DNA of 64,000 nt from Adiantum capillus-veneris (lineage: Eukaryota; Streptophyta; Polypodiopsida; Polypodiales; Pteridaceae). The DNA is taken from positions 31,008,209-31,072,208 of the forward strand of contig CM043971.1 in NCBI GenBank assembly GCA_014529385.2, read 5' to 3'. Shown here piece by piece: positions 45,391 through 56,638 of this stretch. Positions within the stretch are counted from its first letter, which is position 1. The number at the start of each line of letters is the position of its first letter. Made by a program: the position numbers and the translations under genes. The notes beneath the pieces are model-generated. The model was not told the origin of the DNA. It ran no database searches and saw nothing but the letters and a program-made list of their open reading frames with translations.

Positions 45391-46832
45391 CGCGGATCAT
45401 TTGTCTCGCATACCCAATGGCAAAGCCTTTACTGGAGTCAATGATGAGTTGCCCAATACTTCTCTATTCCTAATCAAAACCATACCTGAATAGAGTGAGA
45501 AGATTGTGAACTTTCTAGTTAATGGTTTTCCACCCTAAGAGCTTCGTAAGGACATAGCTCAAAAACTGTTAAAAGAATGTGAATCTTACTCTCTCATTGC
45601 AGAAACTCTCTACAGGCTAGAGAAGGACAATATTCTTAGATGTTGTGCCTGTGAGGATGAGTATTTGTACATAGTGCAAGAAGCCCACATGGGTATAGCT
45701 GGAGGATATTTCTCAGGGGAACTAATAGCTAGAAAGGTGTTGCAATCAGGCTATTGGTGGCCTACCTTATTCAAGGATGCATCACTTTTTGCAAAAGGCT
45801 GTGATGAATGCGAACGTTACAAGATCAAACAACGAAAGGATAGGATGCCCTTACACCCTGTTAAAGAGACTCAACCATTTGAAAAATGGGGTTTGGACTT
45901 TGTAGGCCCAATTAGTCCAGCAGCTCGTAGCACTCAATCTCGATATATTATCGTTGCCACTGACTATGTAACAAAGTGGGCGGAAGCCAAGGTGACAAGC
46001 AAGGTTGATGCAAGGTCAATTGCCAATTTTCTCTTTGAGAACATTATTACAAGATTTGGTTGTCCCTTTCAGATTGTGAGTGACAATGGCACTCATTTTA
46101 TAAATGGAGTGGTAAAAGAACTCACTACCAACTGCATGATAGCTCACCATAAGTCCACACCTTATTATCCACAAGAAAATGGCCAAATTGAGAGTACCAA
46201 CAAAACTCTCATCTCCATTTTGACAAAGACAATTGAGGCTCATCGTACAGATTGGGATTTAACGCTTACATCAGCTCTATGGGCTTATCGTACTGCGTAC
46301 AAAAGTTTCCATTAATTGCACACCGTTTAAGATGGTGTATGGCCAAGAAGCAGTTATGCCATGGGAGTTTGTCATTCCTAGTCTTCGAGTAGCTTCTCAA
46401 GAAGGTTGGGATGGTAACCCCTTAGTTGAGTGGTTATATATCCTTGAAAGGATCGATGAGGATAGGCAATTAGCTGTGCAAAATGCACTTGTGGAGAAAG
46501 ATAGGAGGAAGAAATGGTTTGATTGTCATCTAAAGAACAAAGATATCAATGTTGGTGATAAAGTCCTTATGTATGGAGTATGTAACAAAAAGAAAAAGTT
46601 GAAATATGCAGGAAAAGGACCATATAGAGTATGTGAAATCACCCCACAAGGGATCATTCGTGTGGAGACTCTTGATGGAGTTGAAATCATTGGATTCCTT
46701 AATGGGAGCAAATTCAAAAGATACTATGATCCTTTAAGCCAAGAGGAACTACGTGCCATCTATCAAAAAAAGGTAGCTAAGGCACAAACAGAATTGAAGA
46801 AGATACAAGCTCAGACTAAGGCTAAAGAGTGA
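45375..46832 (+). pseudogene. RNase H tail and integrase of a plus-strand Ty3 element
   Basis: Starts with ADHLSRIPNG, the RNase H end. Two stops precede an integrase open from 45665: zinc finger HMGIAGGYF...CDECER (the second His of HHCC is Tyr), catalytic GLDFVGP, VSDNGTHF and GQIESTNK (D, D, E kept). A one-base frameshift lies between 46270 and 46332 at TAYK/SINCTPF, after which MVYGQEAVMPWE and the C-terminal domain with LKYAGKGPYRVCEI follow. RT is absent, lost at the join near 45380. Confidence 0.85.
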
Positions 46833-48110
46833 CAAAAATGCATACGAATCCAACGAGAGGCTAACCTTGGAGTTACACATGCATTCAACGTTGAAACCGA
46901 CGAGGATTGGTTGGACTCTGATACACCTCTACGATACCCTATGGAGCTAAACAGCACCTATGGGAAAGTGCTATATAATGCCTTATTGGACACGGGTGCT
47001 AAATATAATATGCTATCATATGGGGTGTGGTGTCAATTAGAGAAGTCACCTCTATCTTAGAGTATTATCCAAGTCAAGGGTGTCAATAAGAAAAAAATTA
47101 CGGTTTTTAGAATTTGGCACACTTTTGTCAGTTATGGCAATGGGGTTGTAGCTCAAGACTTTTTGGTCATGCCTACTATAACTATGGAGGGTAATATAAA
47201 CCCAGGACGCACATGGATGATAGCTGCCAAATGCACTATTGATTGGGGCACTGGGGGTGTCACAATGCAAAAACCAACTCTTAACCCTGCCACTCAAGCC
47301 ATATTCCCTGAGATATCGCCTCTTAAGGAAATAAAACCGAAAACGTTGCATGTCCAAGAGGTTGAACCATATGTCCCCATAGCCCAACTCTGTAGAGCTT
47401 CAACTGATGTAGTTTAAATAAAGCTTGAGGCACACAAAACCCATCTCAATATAAGAAAGAAAACATACAAGTGGGTCCCTAAAGCTTCTTTAGCGACCAT
47501 AGCTAGTGCTAAAAGACAGGAGCCTGGTAAGAGACGTCCCACTCGCCCCAAGAAATGTAAAGAAACATTGTGTTGGATTCCAAAAATACTAATGGAAGCC
47601 CAAGGCTACTATGAAGGAAATGATCAAATTTGGGTGCCAAAACATAAATTGTTCTCTTACTTGTCACCTGGCCCATGTGAGCCCAATCCTGTGGCTCGAA
47701 AACGAATTGAAGATCGTGAAGAGGAAAAAATCACAGAATGCTACATACCCGTTCCAGAGCTAGTTTGGGTACCGAAGATCGAACGATTTGTTCCACCTAC
47801 TTCAAGAATAGGAAAGTCAAATGAAGCTTCTTGCTCTTCATGTAGTTCCTATACGGAAATAGAAGCTTCGAAACAACCTCCACCTACCATTGTACATATC
47901 CATACAAACAAAAAAGAATTTGCACCTCCCGTTGTAAGTTCACCACTTACAACAACGTTGCAAATAAAATCATGGGAGAGTACCTTACCACCCTTGCAAC
48001 TAGATGAAACGCATAGGGAGGTCAAAAACTATTGGTTAAAGCCTTCACCCCCCATAACAATTTGGAACAATTGGTTTCAAAAGGGGACGATATCATTCCA
48101 AAAGGTATGA
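46833..48110 (+). pseudogene. ORF after integrase: retropepsin-like domain plus WxPK repeats
   Basis: Same frame as integrase, separated only by its TGA, with two more in-frame stops (TAG near 47058, TAA 47415-47417). The first part has LYNALLDTGAKYNMLSYGVW and, about 105 residues on, NPGRTWM followed by CTIDWG: the spacing and motifs of a retropepsin (DTG and ILGRxW). The second part is Lys/Pro-rich with four WVPK-type motifs (KWVPKAS, CWIPKIL, IWVPKHK, VWVPKIE). It ends at TGA just before a polypurine tract. A protease after integrase is not the usual Ty3 order. Confidence 0.6.
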
Positions 48111-48117
48111 TCTACCC

Positions 48118-48131
48118 AAGGAAGGGGGGAG
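48118..48131 (+). promoter_or_regulatory. Polypurine tract
   Basis: AAGGAAGGGGGGAG directly before TGTTTGTTGAAATCC, the LTR start. Confidence 0.8.
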
Positions 48132-48369
48132 TGTTTGTTGAAATCCATCATTCACCTGCTTCCTTAATCTCCCAATCTTAGGGAATGTATATATAAAGCT
48201 TTATACTCACAAAAACAAGATACAAAAGTAAAAGAGCAAAAGCCACCAAACAATAATCTGGAAACTTACAAGTTCTATACATAACACAAAATCATAAAAA
48301 CACATTATGTACAAGAACACGATCCTTGTAATATTTGCACTCTAACCATCATCTATCTATGTGTACAAA
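48132..48369 (+). mobile_element. 3' LTR of the plus-strand element, end uncertain
   Basis: Starts TGTTTG after the polypurine tract and has a TATA box, TATATATAAAG at 48188-48198. The right end is not defined by a matching terminus; I stop before the next ORF. Confidence 0.5.
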
Positions 48370-48435
48370 TATGGCTAGTATGCTAGAGTCATCCACTCCT
48401 GCCTTGGGTGAGGTTACTTTTCAGAAGTGTTTCAC

Positions 48436-48676
48436 ATGGTCTTTCCGGTGCTTGCGTGTGAATGGGATTTGGTAGGTACGCTACCATGTGAGAGGAATTT
48501 CGACGAGTTAGAATGGCTGATACGTCTCTTAACCACGATTGATCCATACTTAGTAAAGAGTGTTTCTCCCATTGCACAAGACTACCCTTTTGACCAAGAG
48601 GACTATAAGCGTCTAGTGACCTTCTTAGTAAACATTAGTGCCTCTAATGATGAAAAAGATTTACATGATTACACGG
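48436..48676 (+). pseudogene. Left half of an ORF split by the Tat-like element
   Basis: From ATG 48436 the frame runs (ACEWDLVGTLPCERNFDELE, then DYPFDQEDYKRLVTFLVNIS) to the 4-bp target duplication at 48673-48676. A second ATG at 48371 in another frame (MASMLESSTPALGEVTFQ) probably belongs to the same protein before a frameshift near 48424. The right half is at 58758-58868. I do not recognise the protein. Its place just after an LTR suggests a leader or gag-like ORF of the older element. Confidence 0.55.
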
Positions 48677-49821
48677 TGTGAGCGGGATGGAAAAACACTG
48701 AACGCCTCTATAATGACCCGACACACACTCTTGGGATGATATACACACACACTATGGAGAACCACTCAGCTTACACAACCCACCTGGCCGAGACAGGGAA
48801 CACACCTATGGAGTGAGAGGAGAGAGACTACCCATTTACCCACTCCACACAGAGAGACACACGCACATACATACCCAAAAAACTCAGCTCAAAAGAGGAG
48901 AATTTCTGATGTTTAGATACAATTTGATCTTGGGCCAACACCAATGGGGCAAATAGCTCACACAATATGGGTAAAATATGCCAGATACAATCACAAATTG
49001 AAGGAGAAGCTTCACTCATATGAGAAACTTACACAGCCAAAACAGTAGAAAAACAGTGAAGAATTTGTAAAATGGATAGCACCATCACGTCCGGAACGGC
49101 CCAAAACCCCAGTCTACAATGTCAAAGTGCTCAAATCCGACCTCGGATGAGCAGTTTACGGGCAAAACAGGCTCCAAAAACAGCAAAAACACAGTTGCGG
49201 CTGTTCTTCCTCTTCTCTCCACGTTTTTTTCTGGTCTTCTCTCAGTTTTCTCAGTTCCCACACTTAGCTTTATTACTTGGGCACCCTTGGCCTTTTAGTT
49301 GACCTCACGCAGGCCCCGAACAGGCCAAAATCTGGCCTCGCAGTGCATAGTTGTCACCTTTTTGCATCCATCCGCACACCTAGCACTCAACTTTTTCCAA
49401 TAATGCATCCCGCCACCACGTGAAGTGGCCCAAACATATGGTCCTCATGATGACCTTTCTGCATAATTATCACAAGAAAACACCCACGTTGTGTCCGTAC
49501 TCGTCCACGTGCAAATATTGACCCCATTCGACCTCCTGACGCCACTAGATGCCATCTGACGCACCTGGTTACCTCATGCCGTCGTCCCGCTGATAGCTTC
49601 CTCGAGAAGTTTTACGCGCTACCAACTCCTCATTATTGTAGAAAAAACACACTGGTACTGGTGATAGTGAAAATCGATGCACTATGTACATGTTGTCCTA
49701 CATATACACATGTGGGCCCCACGTAACCACCTGGCTCTGGAAAATGGGCAATCCTTTATTCAATGCACCATGCATGTGTATGTACATATGCGCAATCCCT
49801 TGCTCCAAAAAACTCCTGACA
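48677..49821 (-). mobile_element. 3' LTR of the Tat-like element
   Basis: 1145 bp, plus-strand ends TGTGAGCGGG and CTCCTGACA. On the minus strand the purine-rich GCTAGGGGATGGGCAAATTA precedes its start, a weak polypurine tract. Confidence 0.9.
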
Positions 49822-49849
49822 TAATTTGCCCATCCCCTAGCTTGCTAGA

Positions 49850-50326
49850 TCATTCATGATTAGCGGCAGCAGCAAAGAGAGATATGAGACTCGCCGCGTC
49901 ACAGGTCTCCTCGTCCTTCACATACATTGCTTGCTCTACAGACAGCTCATCTTGCTCCACCATCATAAATCTAGCATGATACAATTTAAGACACACTCCA
50001 TTTACCCTTGACTTATGTAAAATCCCATCCAGGTTAGCCAACTGATATGTACCATTCGAAAAACCCTCCACTACCTTGGAAGGGCCTTCCCACTTAATTT
50101 GAAACTTCTTTTGGAAGGTGTTGTGCAGCTTACTGTTGTAGCGCAAAACCAAGTCATGCTTCTTCATACCCTTACTTTTGACCTTTTCATTTATCTTTGC
50201 CAAAGCCCTATCTTGCATCTGCCCATAATGTTCCAATGCACTCATCCTATCCAGCTGAACCTCTTGTAACTGTAAGATCCTCTCTTTGAATGCATCACTA
50301 GGCGGCCCAAGCAACTTCTCTAGCAT
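49850..50326 (-). pseudogene. Integrase C-terminal part of the Tat-like element
   Basis: 158 codons with HDLVLRYNSKLHNTFQKKF and KWEGPSKVVEGFSNGTYQLA, the SH3-like C-terminal DNA-binding domain of plant Ty3 integrases. It is separated from the catalytic core by a stop near 50340. Confidence 0.8.
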
Positions 50327-50341
50327 CTTTACTGCAGGAAA

Positions 50342-50845
50342 CTATACTTCCACAAGCAATAGTGCTTCCTTTCCATATACCAAATGAAATGGAGTAAACC
50401 ATGTACTTGTCTTCACCGAAGTAAAGTAAGCCCATAATGCACTAGGCAATTCCAAATCCCAATTCTTTCCTTGGTGCTCTATCACTTTCGAAAGAATTTG
50501 TACCAACTCACCATTGAATCTTTCATTTAAGCCATTACACTGTGGGTAATAAGGAGTGGTATGCTGGTGCCTAATCTTCATCTTCGCGCATAAAAAATCT
50601 AGCAGTTTAGCTCTAAATCCTGGCCCCTTATCTGAAAGTAGCTCTAGTGGCACCCCAAACTTGCAACATATTTCATCGTACACAAATTCTGCCACATCCT
50701 TTACAGTGATCTGTTTTACTGCTATAGCCTCTGCCCATCTAGAGAGATATTCCACTACAGTCAAAATATAGCTTTTGCCCCTCCTTGTGATAGGTAACGG
50801 GCCTATTGCATCAATCCCCCACTTTTCAAACACATCAAATTCCAT
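50342..50845 (-). pseudogene. Integrase catalytic core of the Tat-like element
   Basis: 167 codons: KWGIDAIGPLP (first Asp), LLSDKGPGFRAKLL (second Asp) and NGLNERFNGELVQ (Glu) give the DDE triad. PFHLVYGKEALLL follows as usual. It is in a different frame from the zinc finger piece, with a shift near 50840. Confidence 0.85.
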
Positions 50846-51272
50846 AATGGTGTTTTCGTAGTTCTGGCTTCAACACTCTCTTCCCAAATGCTTGACACCT
50901 ATTGCAAGACCTACACCAATGGTGAACATCCTTGTGCAAACTAGGCCATACATACCCCTCTTGCAAGATCTTATGCAAAGTGATCTTTAGAGCAAAATGG
51001 CCACCACATGTGCCTTCATGATTCTCTTCCAACACTCTATAAAGCTCCTCCCGCCAAGGTACACATCTCAACACAAGATCAGCCCCTTTCATGTATAAGA
51101 CATCACCAATCAATTTGTACATGTATGCTCTACGCACAAAACCATACTTCTTAGACTTCTGAATGTCTTTTGGAATGATTCTTGTTAGCAAAAAATCCTC
51201 TTCTTGAGCCAAACTTTCCCGGCCATGATAAAGAGGTAAATTGGTCCTTAACACAAATAGCTCCCCAATCAT
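50835..51272 (-). pseudogene. Integrase zinc finger of the Tat-like element
   Basis: 145 codons ending with HEGTCGGHFALKITLHKILQ and CRSCNRCQAF: a complete HHCC domain. Directly downstream of the second RNase H (the next ORF ends at 51276), so these belonged to one polyprotein. Confidence 0.85.
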
Positions 51273-51275
51273 GCT

Positions 51276-52665
51276 TTAAGCTGCTTCATGTGCCTCTCCA
51301 TTTAGAGCACGTTCAATGTGTCTAATTCTCCATGCTTCAAACTTTTTTAAGAGACCTTTAATTCTGAAACACATTTCCTTCAATGATGTGTTCTTGCTCT
51401 TCCACACACCCAGCACTTGCTTCACAACTAACAAGGCATCACCTTTTATGCTCAACCTTCTAATCCCATGCTTCAAACAAATGTGTAATCCGGCTTCCAA
51501 TGTAGCATATTCAGCCTCATTGTTACTATGCGCATCCAACTTGAACCCTCTCTTGCATACTAGCTTCCCATCTGGATCATAAAGTGCTATACCCCCTGAA
51601 GCCGCATCATGGCTCTTTCTGTATGAGCCATTAAATAACAAAACATGTGCATTGCTGATCTGTGGCACTTCAGGCACTTCTTCAACTACTCTTCTCACCG
51701 CCTCTTCCTTAACAAGGAGGGGATTCTTCTTGTAAGTCAGCAAACCAGCTAGGGTAGCCCTTGTACTGTTTTCCACTAAAAAAGAGAACTCAAACTCTTG
51801 CAGCTCAATTATCCATTTCTTGACCACATTTGACATGTTAGTGCCATTAATTAACTGTGGCAAAAAGGCATAACTCGTCAAGAAAACAAAAGGTCGTGGT
51901 AGCAAGTAATGACGAAATCGTCGACAAGCAAATATTACACTGGCCATCACTAGCTCTATTTCCGAGAATTTTCTCTCTGCTACCAACTTCACTCGGCTTG
52001 CACAATACACTGGCCTCATATAATGGCTGCCCTTCCCCTTTTGCAATAGCATGGCTCCAATGGCATCATCTCCTACTGATGGATTTACATAAAAAACTTT
52101 CTCCCAATAAGGAGCCTGCATGGCTGACAACCCCCCTAACACCTCTTTCACCTCTTGAAACACTTCTTCACACTTGTCATCCCATTGCAATGGATCATGC
52201 TTTGCCACCTGTTGTAATGGATAAAGGAGCTTTGAAGACAATGGAATAAATCGTGCCATGTACTTTACTTTGTGTATAAAGGTTGCCAATTGCTTTGTAC
52301 TCGTAGGTGATGGAAGAAGAATAATAGACTTAACCTTGTCTGGATCAGCTTCAATGCCATTTTGTGACACCATATGGCCCAATAACTTCACCCTTGGCTG
52401 TGCTAAATGACATTTCTTTGGATTTAGTTGTCCTCCACACTCATCATATCGAGCCAATACCATCTGCAACTTCTCATGGTGCTCAGCCCTACTGCTATAG
52501 ACACAGAAGTCATCCATAAAAGCTTTAACACAACTACCAATGAATGGTTCCAATACCCAATTTGCTCTCTCTTGATAAAAGGATGGTCCATTTGTCAACC
52601 CAAATGGCAATACCGTGTAGCAATAGCAGCCCCATGGCGTAATGAAAGATGTCTTTGTTCGGTCT
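51276..52665 (-). pseudogene. RT (C-terminal two thirds) and dual RNase H
   Basis: Reads DRTKTSFITPWG, LPFGLTNGPSFYQE and the catalytic KAFMDDFCVYSS, then the connection domain and the first RNase H (FYVNPSVGDDAIGAML, its usual first Asp replaced). The second RNase H follows: LLFNGSYRKSHDAASGG, NNEAEYATLEAGL, IKGDALLVVKQV. In it the usual DGS is NGS, so one catalytic Asp is lost. Open for about 460 codons. The transposon at 52670-54005 interrupts it just before DRTKTSF. Confidence 0.85.
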
Positions 52666-52669
52666 TTAA

Positions 52670-54005
52670 CACTAGAATGGTAACCTAACAGGACATAAAA
52701 GTGTCCTTTCAGGGTTTTGGGAAAAAATTCCAAAACCATAGTAGATCCACTCATTTTGAAAAATCCTTTCATGAGCTTATAGTTCAATAACTACTACATA
52801 TGGAAAAAATGAGAAACTTGTAATTTTTCTCATCCCTTGGTCACTACAAGCCTCCAAAGTTGATGGACCAATGTATTTTGCCCAAAACAGCAATTTCTTA
52901 AGGTTGATTGCATATAAATAAGAGTGGGGATTTTTGTAGGACATGAGATAAAATGCCCCGTTAACTTCAATGGGTTGGTGACCAAAACATATGGTTTCTT
53001 TTACCTCACTAATTTTTTTTTGGGCAAAAAAAATAGGTACAAAAAAGTTGCATCTTTGCCATTCTGCGGACCTATCATCAAAGTTTCTATAGTCACGCTC
53101 AATACAGATACTATATACATGTTTTCTTAGTTCCCTTTGGGCCTTTGGATTCAAAAGGAGCCATGGAGCATGTCAAAAGGATAATAGGTCTCTTACAATT
53201 GGAACCTTGGGGGTAATGATAAAGTGCTAAATACAGCAAACATGAAAAAACCGGGTTTAGCATTATGACCTCTAGAAACCCATAGAAACTACTCAACATC
53301 TAGCCATGATTGTAGTATATGATTAGATATGGTTACTACCTACAAAATACACACAATTGGCCTAAGAAACTAGCAATATTAAGAAAGTTATACTTGCTAC
53401 TCTAAAATGTATCGTATTCTTCAGCAATCAAAAAACTCAACCATCATCATATACTATGCTATATAGCATATTAGGTCCCCCAAAACTCAAGGAAGATTAG
53501 CTTTATGTTATACATTACACTTACACAATCAAAATTGAATTTGGATATCAAGAAAGCCACCAAAAAAATAAAAGTGCTAATTTTGGCCAAAAAACAAGAT
53601 TATGCAATTCTTGTAAATTGGTCATGACTTTCAATTTTAACACTTAGCTCTCCCTACAAGAATCAAAACATGTTGAGAACTATGAAGGCCTAACCTCTAG
53701 CCATCTAAACCTCACAAACATGATGTTTAGAGTGGTATAGTTGCCAAAAATTGAAAAAAAGCCAAAAACAGGACCCGTTTTTTCACACAGTTTAGGTTCA
53801 AAAATGTTGTGCAAGAGTAAGGTTAATGGTGAGATCGATACTCCAAAAAAAATGCTAAGTTTTTTTCAGCTCATAAGGCAACTTTGTGGATATATAGCAC
53901 CTAGAAATTCATTTTCATACTCTTCAAATAATTCAAGCAAAATGGTCACTTAATAGGACACAAAAGTGTCCAAGGACATAAAAGTGTCCTGTTACCATTC
54001 TAGTG
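52670..54005. mobile_element. 1336-bp DNA transposon with TTAA flanks
   Basis: Inverted ends CACTAGAATGGTAAC (15 bp, perfect) followed at each end by GGACATAAAAGTGTCC, a small hairpin; the right end has a second variant, GGACACAAAAGTGTCC. TTAA stands on both sides (52666-52669, 54006-54009). Deleting the element and one TTAA joins FQLKTTL to KDRTKTSF in frame, the normal RT line, so the insertion is certain. No transposase is visible. TTAA suggests piggyBac-like, but because the flank is palindromic a 2-bp TA duplication (mariner-like) with ends starting ACACTAG fits equally well. Confidence 0.9.
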
Positions 54006-54009
54006 TTAA

Positions 54010-54600
54010 GAGTAGTCTTCAACTGAAAATAGCCTGAAAAACCATCACACACGTTGTACCTCTCATAACCTGCCCACTGAATCCAAGATCTGATCAATGA
54101 ATGGAAGAGGATATGGGTTCTTCTTAGTGGGTGGCTGCGTTTAAGGGTTTAAAATCTACACAAATCATCCACTTCCCATCCTTCTTTGGACTGACTACTA
54201 CTGGACTCACCCATTCTATGGTCTCCACAGGGACTATGAACCCTGCCTTCAATAACTTGTCCACCTCTTCCCTCAAGGCTTCCATTTGCTCTTGACCCAT
54301 CCGATCTTAGCCTTTGTCGCACTGGCTTAGAACCTTCTTTCAGCTCTATATGCATCTCTTCACCCTTGAATCCTCTGATCTCTTCATATGAAGTAATGAA
54401 CAAATCAGGGAAACTAGCCAGCATGTGCAAACATATCTCCTTCTTCATAGCTAAGAGGTCTCCACTGATCATTTGTGTCATCAGTTCCTGCTTCTTTGAC
54501 AAATCAACCTTGGTTTGCATCAGCCATTCAATCGCTTCATAAGGCCCTTCACTTTCATCTTCAACTTCATTCGCAAATGCAACTAAACCAGACTCCTAGA
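54010..54600 (-). pseudogene. RT N-terminal third of the Tat-like element
   Basis: GFKGEEMHIELKEGSKPVRQ lies in one frame, and after a shift near 54310 the RT start continues with QMEALREEVDKLLKAGFIVP and SPKKDGKWMICVDFKPLN. The palm block CDGFSGYFQLKTTL follows directly at the transposon border. Frameshifts and an interruption near 54140 inactivate it. Confidence 0.8.
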
Positions 54601-54779
54601 TTTCTTTGTCCATCAAAAGAAATGCAACATCAACATCCTCATCACTGCTGGTAGTACTATCACTGTCCTCATCAGACACTATGGAATAGTCTTCATTTCA
54701 CTAGACTCATCTTCATCTTCATAAAGCTCCTCCAATCGTTTCCTTGTGTCCATATTATAAAGTTTCTTGGCACCTATCT

Positions 54780-55386
54780 TTCCATAGAGGCTAATCGTAC
54801 CACATCGCCAATCTTGAACAGATCCTACTGCACGTAACCATGGTCTACCCAGTATAATAGGCTATGCTCCCAACCCTGCTGGCATCACATGAAAATCAAC
54901 CACTGCCTTTGCATCATACGCCTCCACTTCTAAGATTTTTACAACACCCAAACATTTTACTTTCTGATGGTTTGCCAATCTAATCCGGAAGCCTGACACC
55001 CCAGTCACCGTAAGACCCATCTTCTCAACACATGAGTGTGTTATGACACATATTTGGGCTCCACCATCAACATAACCTTGTCCTAGATTTTTTCTTTTGT
55101 GCCACACATCTACTATTGGGCAAATGTCTGGTAGCTCATCCATCGCCAACACCCTCACTAAACCTCTCTCTAGTTCTTTCTCCATTGGGTTAACCATCCT
55201 CTTCCACTGTCGCTTTAGCTTAGGCACCATCTCTATAAGCTGCCCAAAAGTAACATCCGCTTTCTTGCTTGTCAAATCCTCCTTCAAGTCATAGCTTAAT
55301 TGCCCATCCCCTAGTGGAAAATCTGAAACATGAAACTTGCGAACGAGCCCTCCTTTTCCTCTTGGCCTTGACATCCTTGCCTTCAT
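54780..55386 (-). pseudogene. Protease of the Tat-like element
   Basis: VTFGQLIEMVPKLKRQW precedes the protease core YVDGGAQICVITHSCVEKMG, where the catalytic DSG or DTG reads DGG. After one stop near 54862, PIILGRPWLRAVGSVQDW, the ILGRPW block, completes the domain. A linker of about 70 residues separates it from the zinc knuckle. Confidence 0.75.
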
Positions 55387-56638
55387 GGCTCTTTCCCTTC
55401 TTCTTACTAGGACCTAGGGCACTTCTTCCTTCCTTGTCCTCTGTGGTTCTCTTCCCAATAGGCATCACTAATGTATCCTCTAGCTTTGATGCCTTCTCCA
55501 AGGTAACCACACTTAACACTTTTGTCTTTCCCTTTTCCTCATGGGTTAATCCACTAGTTCCTTCTTCTCCTTTAATTTCGATGCCATAATCATTTGACCT
55601 AGTTAGCACCTATCTTGGCAATGGATACATGTCTCCCCCCATCCTTGGTGGCTTATCACATTGCAGGCTGATGTGTCCCAACTCTCCACAATTATAACAT
55701 GTGGGTGTCTGCCTCCAGAACCTACCATTGCTTTGTCCAACACCATTCCTGGGTCTTTCTTCACCTCCTGGCTGATTTGCAAACCTCCCTCGACCTCGAT
55801 TATTTCCCACTTGACCTAGCATGTTTAGGCTGAGATTTTTCATTAAATCTACCACTTGCCTCATGTCTTGCCTTAGCCCATCATCTTGCACTATTGTAGT
55901 GACTACTGCTGGCATAACCTGAGGAGTAACAGCAACCTCTTGTTCATGACGAACCCCTGGCATGCGACCTTGCAAAGAATCCATAGGCTGAAATTCAGAC
56001 CTAATGGGCAAAGAGTCCACCCCTAATTGGCTCATTTTCCTCAGCTTCCACTCTTTGTTCCTTGCTACCTCTAGTGCATCTTCATATGTCCTAGGCTTCT
56101 TTAGCTCCACTCTCCAACGTATATTCTCCCAAAGACCAGCCAAGAACCTGTCCTTCTTCATCATGTCAGGTGAGGGTACTTGTGGTGCTAAGGCCTTGCA
56201 CATCCGCTCCCATGCCAATGAGAACTTACGTATGTACGCATCTACTGGCTCACCTTCCTTCTGCACCAAACCTTGTACTTCTTGCCACACTTTGTCAGGA
56301 TCTTCTATCTTCACAAACTCCACTTCCAATCCATGCCTTCGATTGTCCCAACTCAATCTTGCAGGTGGATCCGCCGCACGCAACTCCTCTTCAAATGCTT
56401 TGGACCAAACTCGTGCATCACTCTTCAAACAAATCTAGAGAAGACGTAACATCTGTGCCGGGTCATGAATCTGATTGCTAATGCATGCAGCCTCCATCTT
56501 TTCCAAAACATCTTCTACATCTTCATCACTTCTTCCATGAAACTTCGGATAAGAGAAAGCCATGGCTACCCAAGCTACGATGCTTTGAGAACCCCTTCGA
56601 ACACTCGTGCAAGAACCCAAAACTTTTGACTGACTCAA
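55289..56638 (-). pseudogene. Gag of the Tat-like element
   Basis: Pieces 56435-56638, 55610-56428 and 55289-55609. The middle one holds the capsid (WQEVQGLVQKEGEPVDAYIR, MMKKDRFLAGLWENIRWRVE) and the zinc knuckle CYNCGELGHISLQC (55663-55699). The last is a Lys/Glu-rich linker to the protease. Gag builds the particle and packages RNA. Breaks between pieces are short and the order is intact. Confidence 0.8.

Noticed and set aside
52777-53154. 125-codon ORF inside the TTAA-flanked element as a transposase remnant
   Set aside because: No catalytic Asp/Glu pattern or known transposase motif could be seen.
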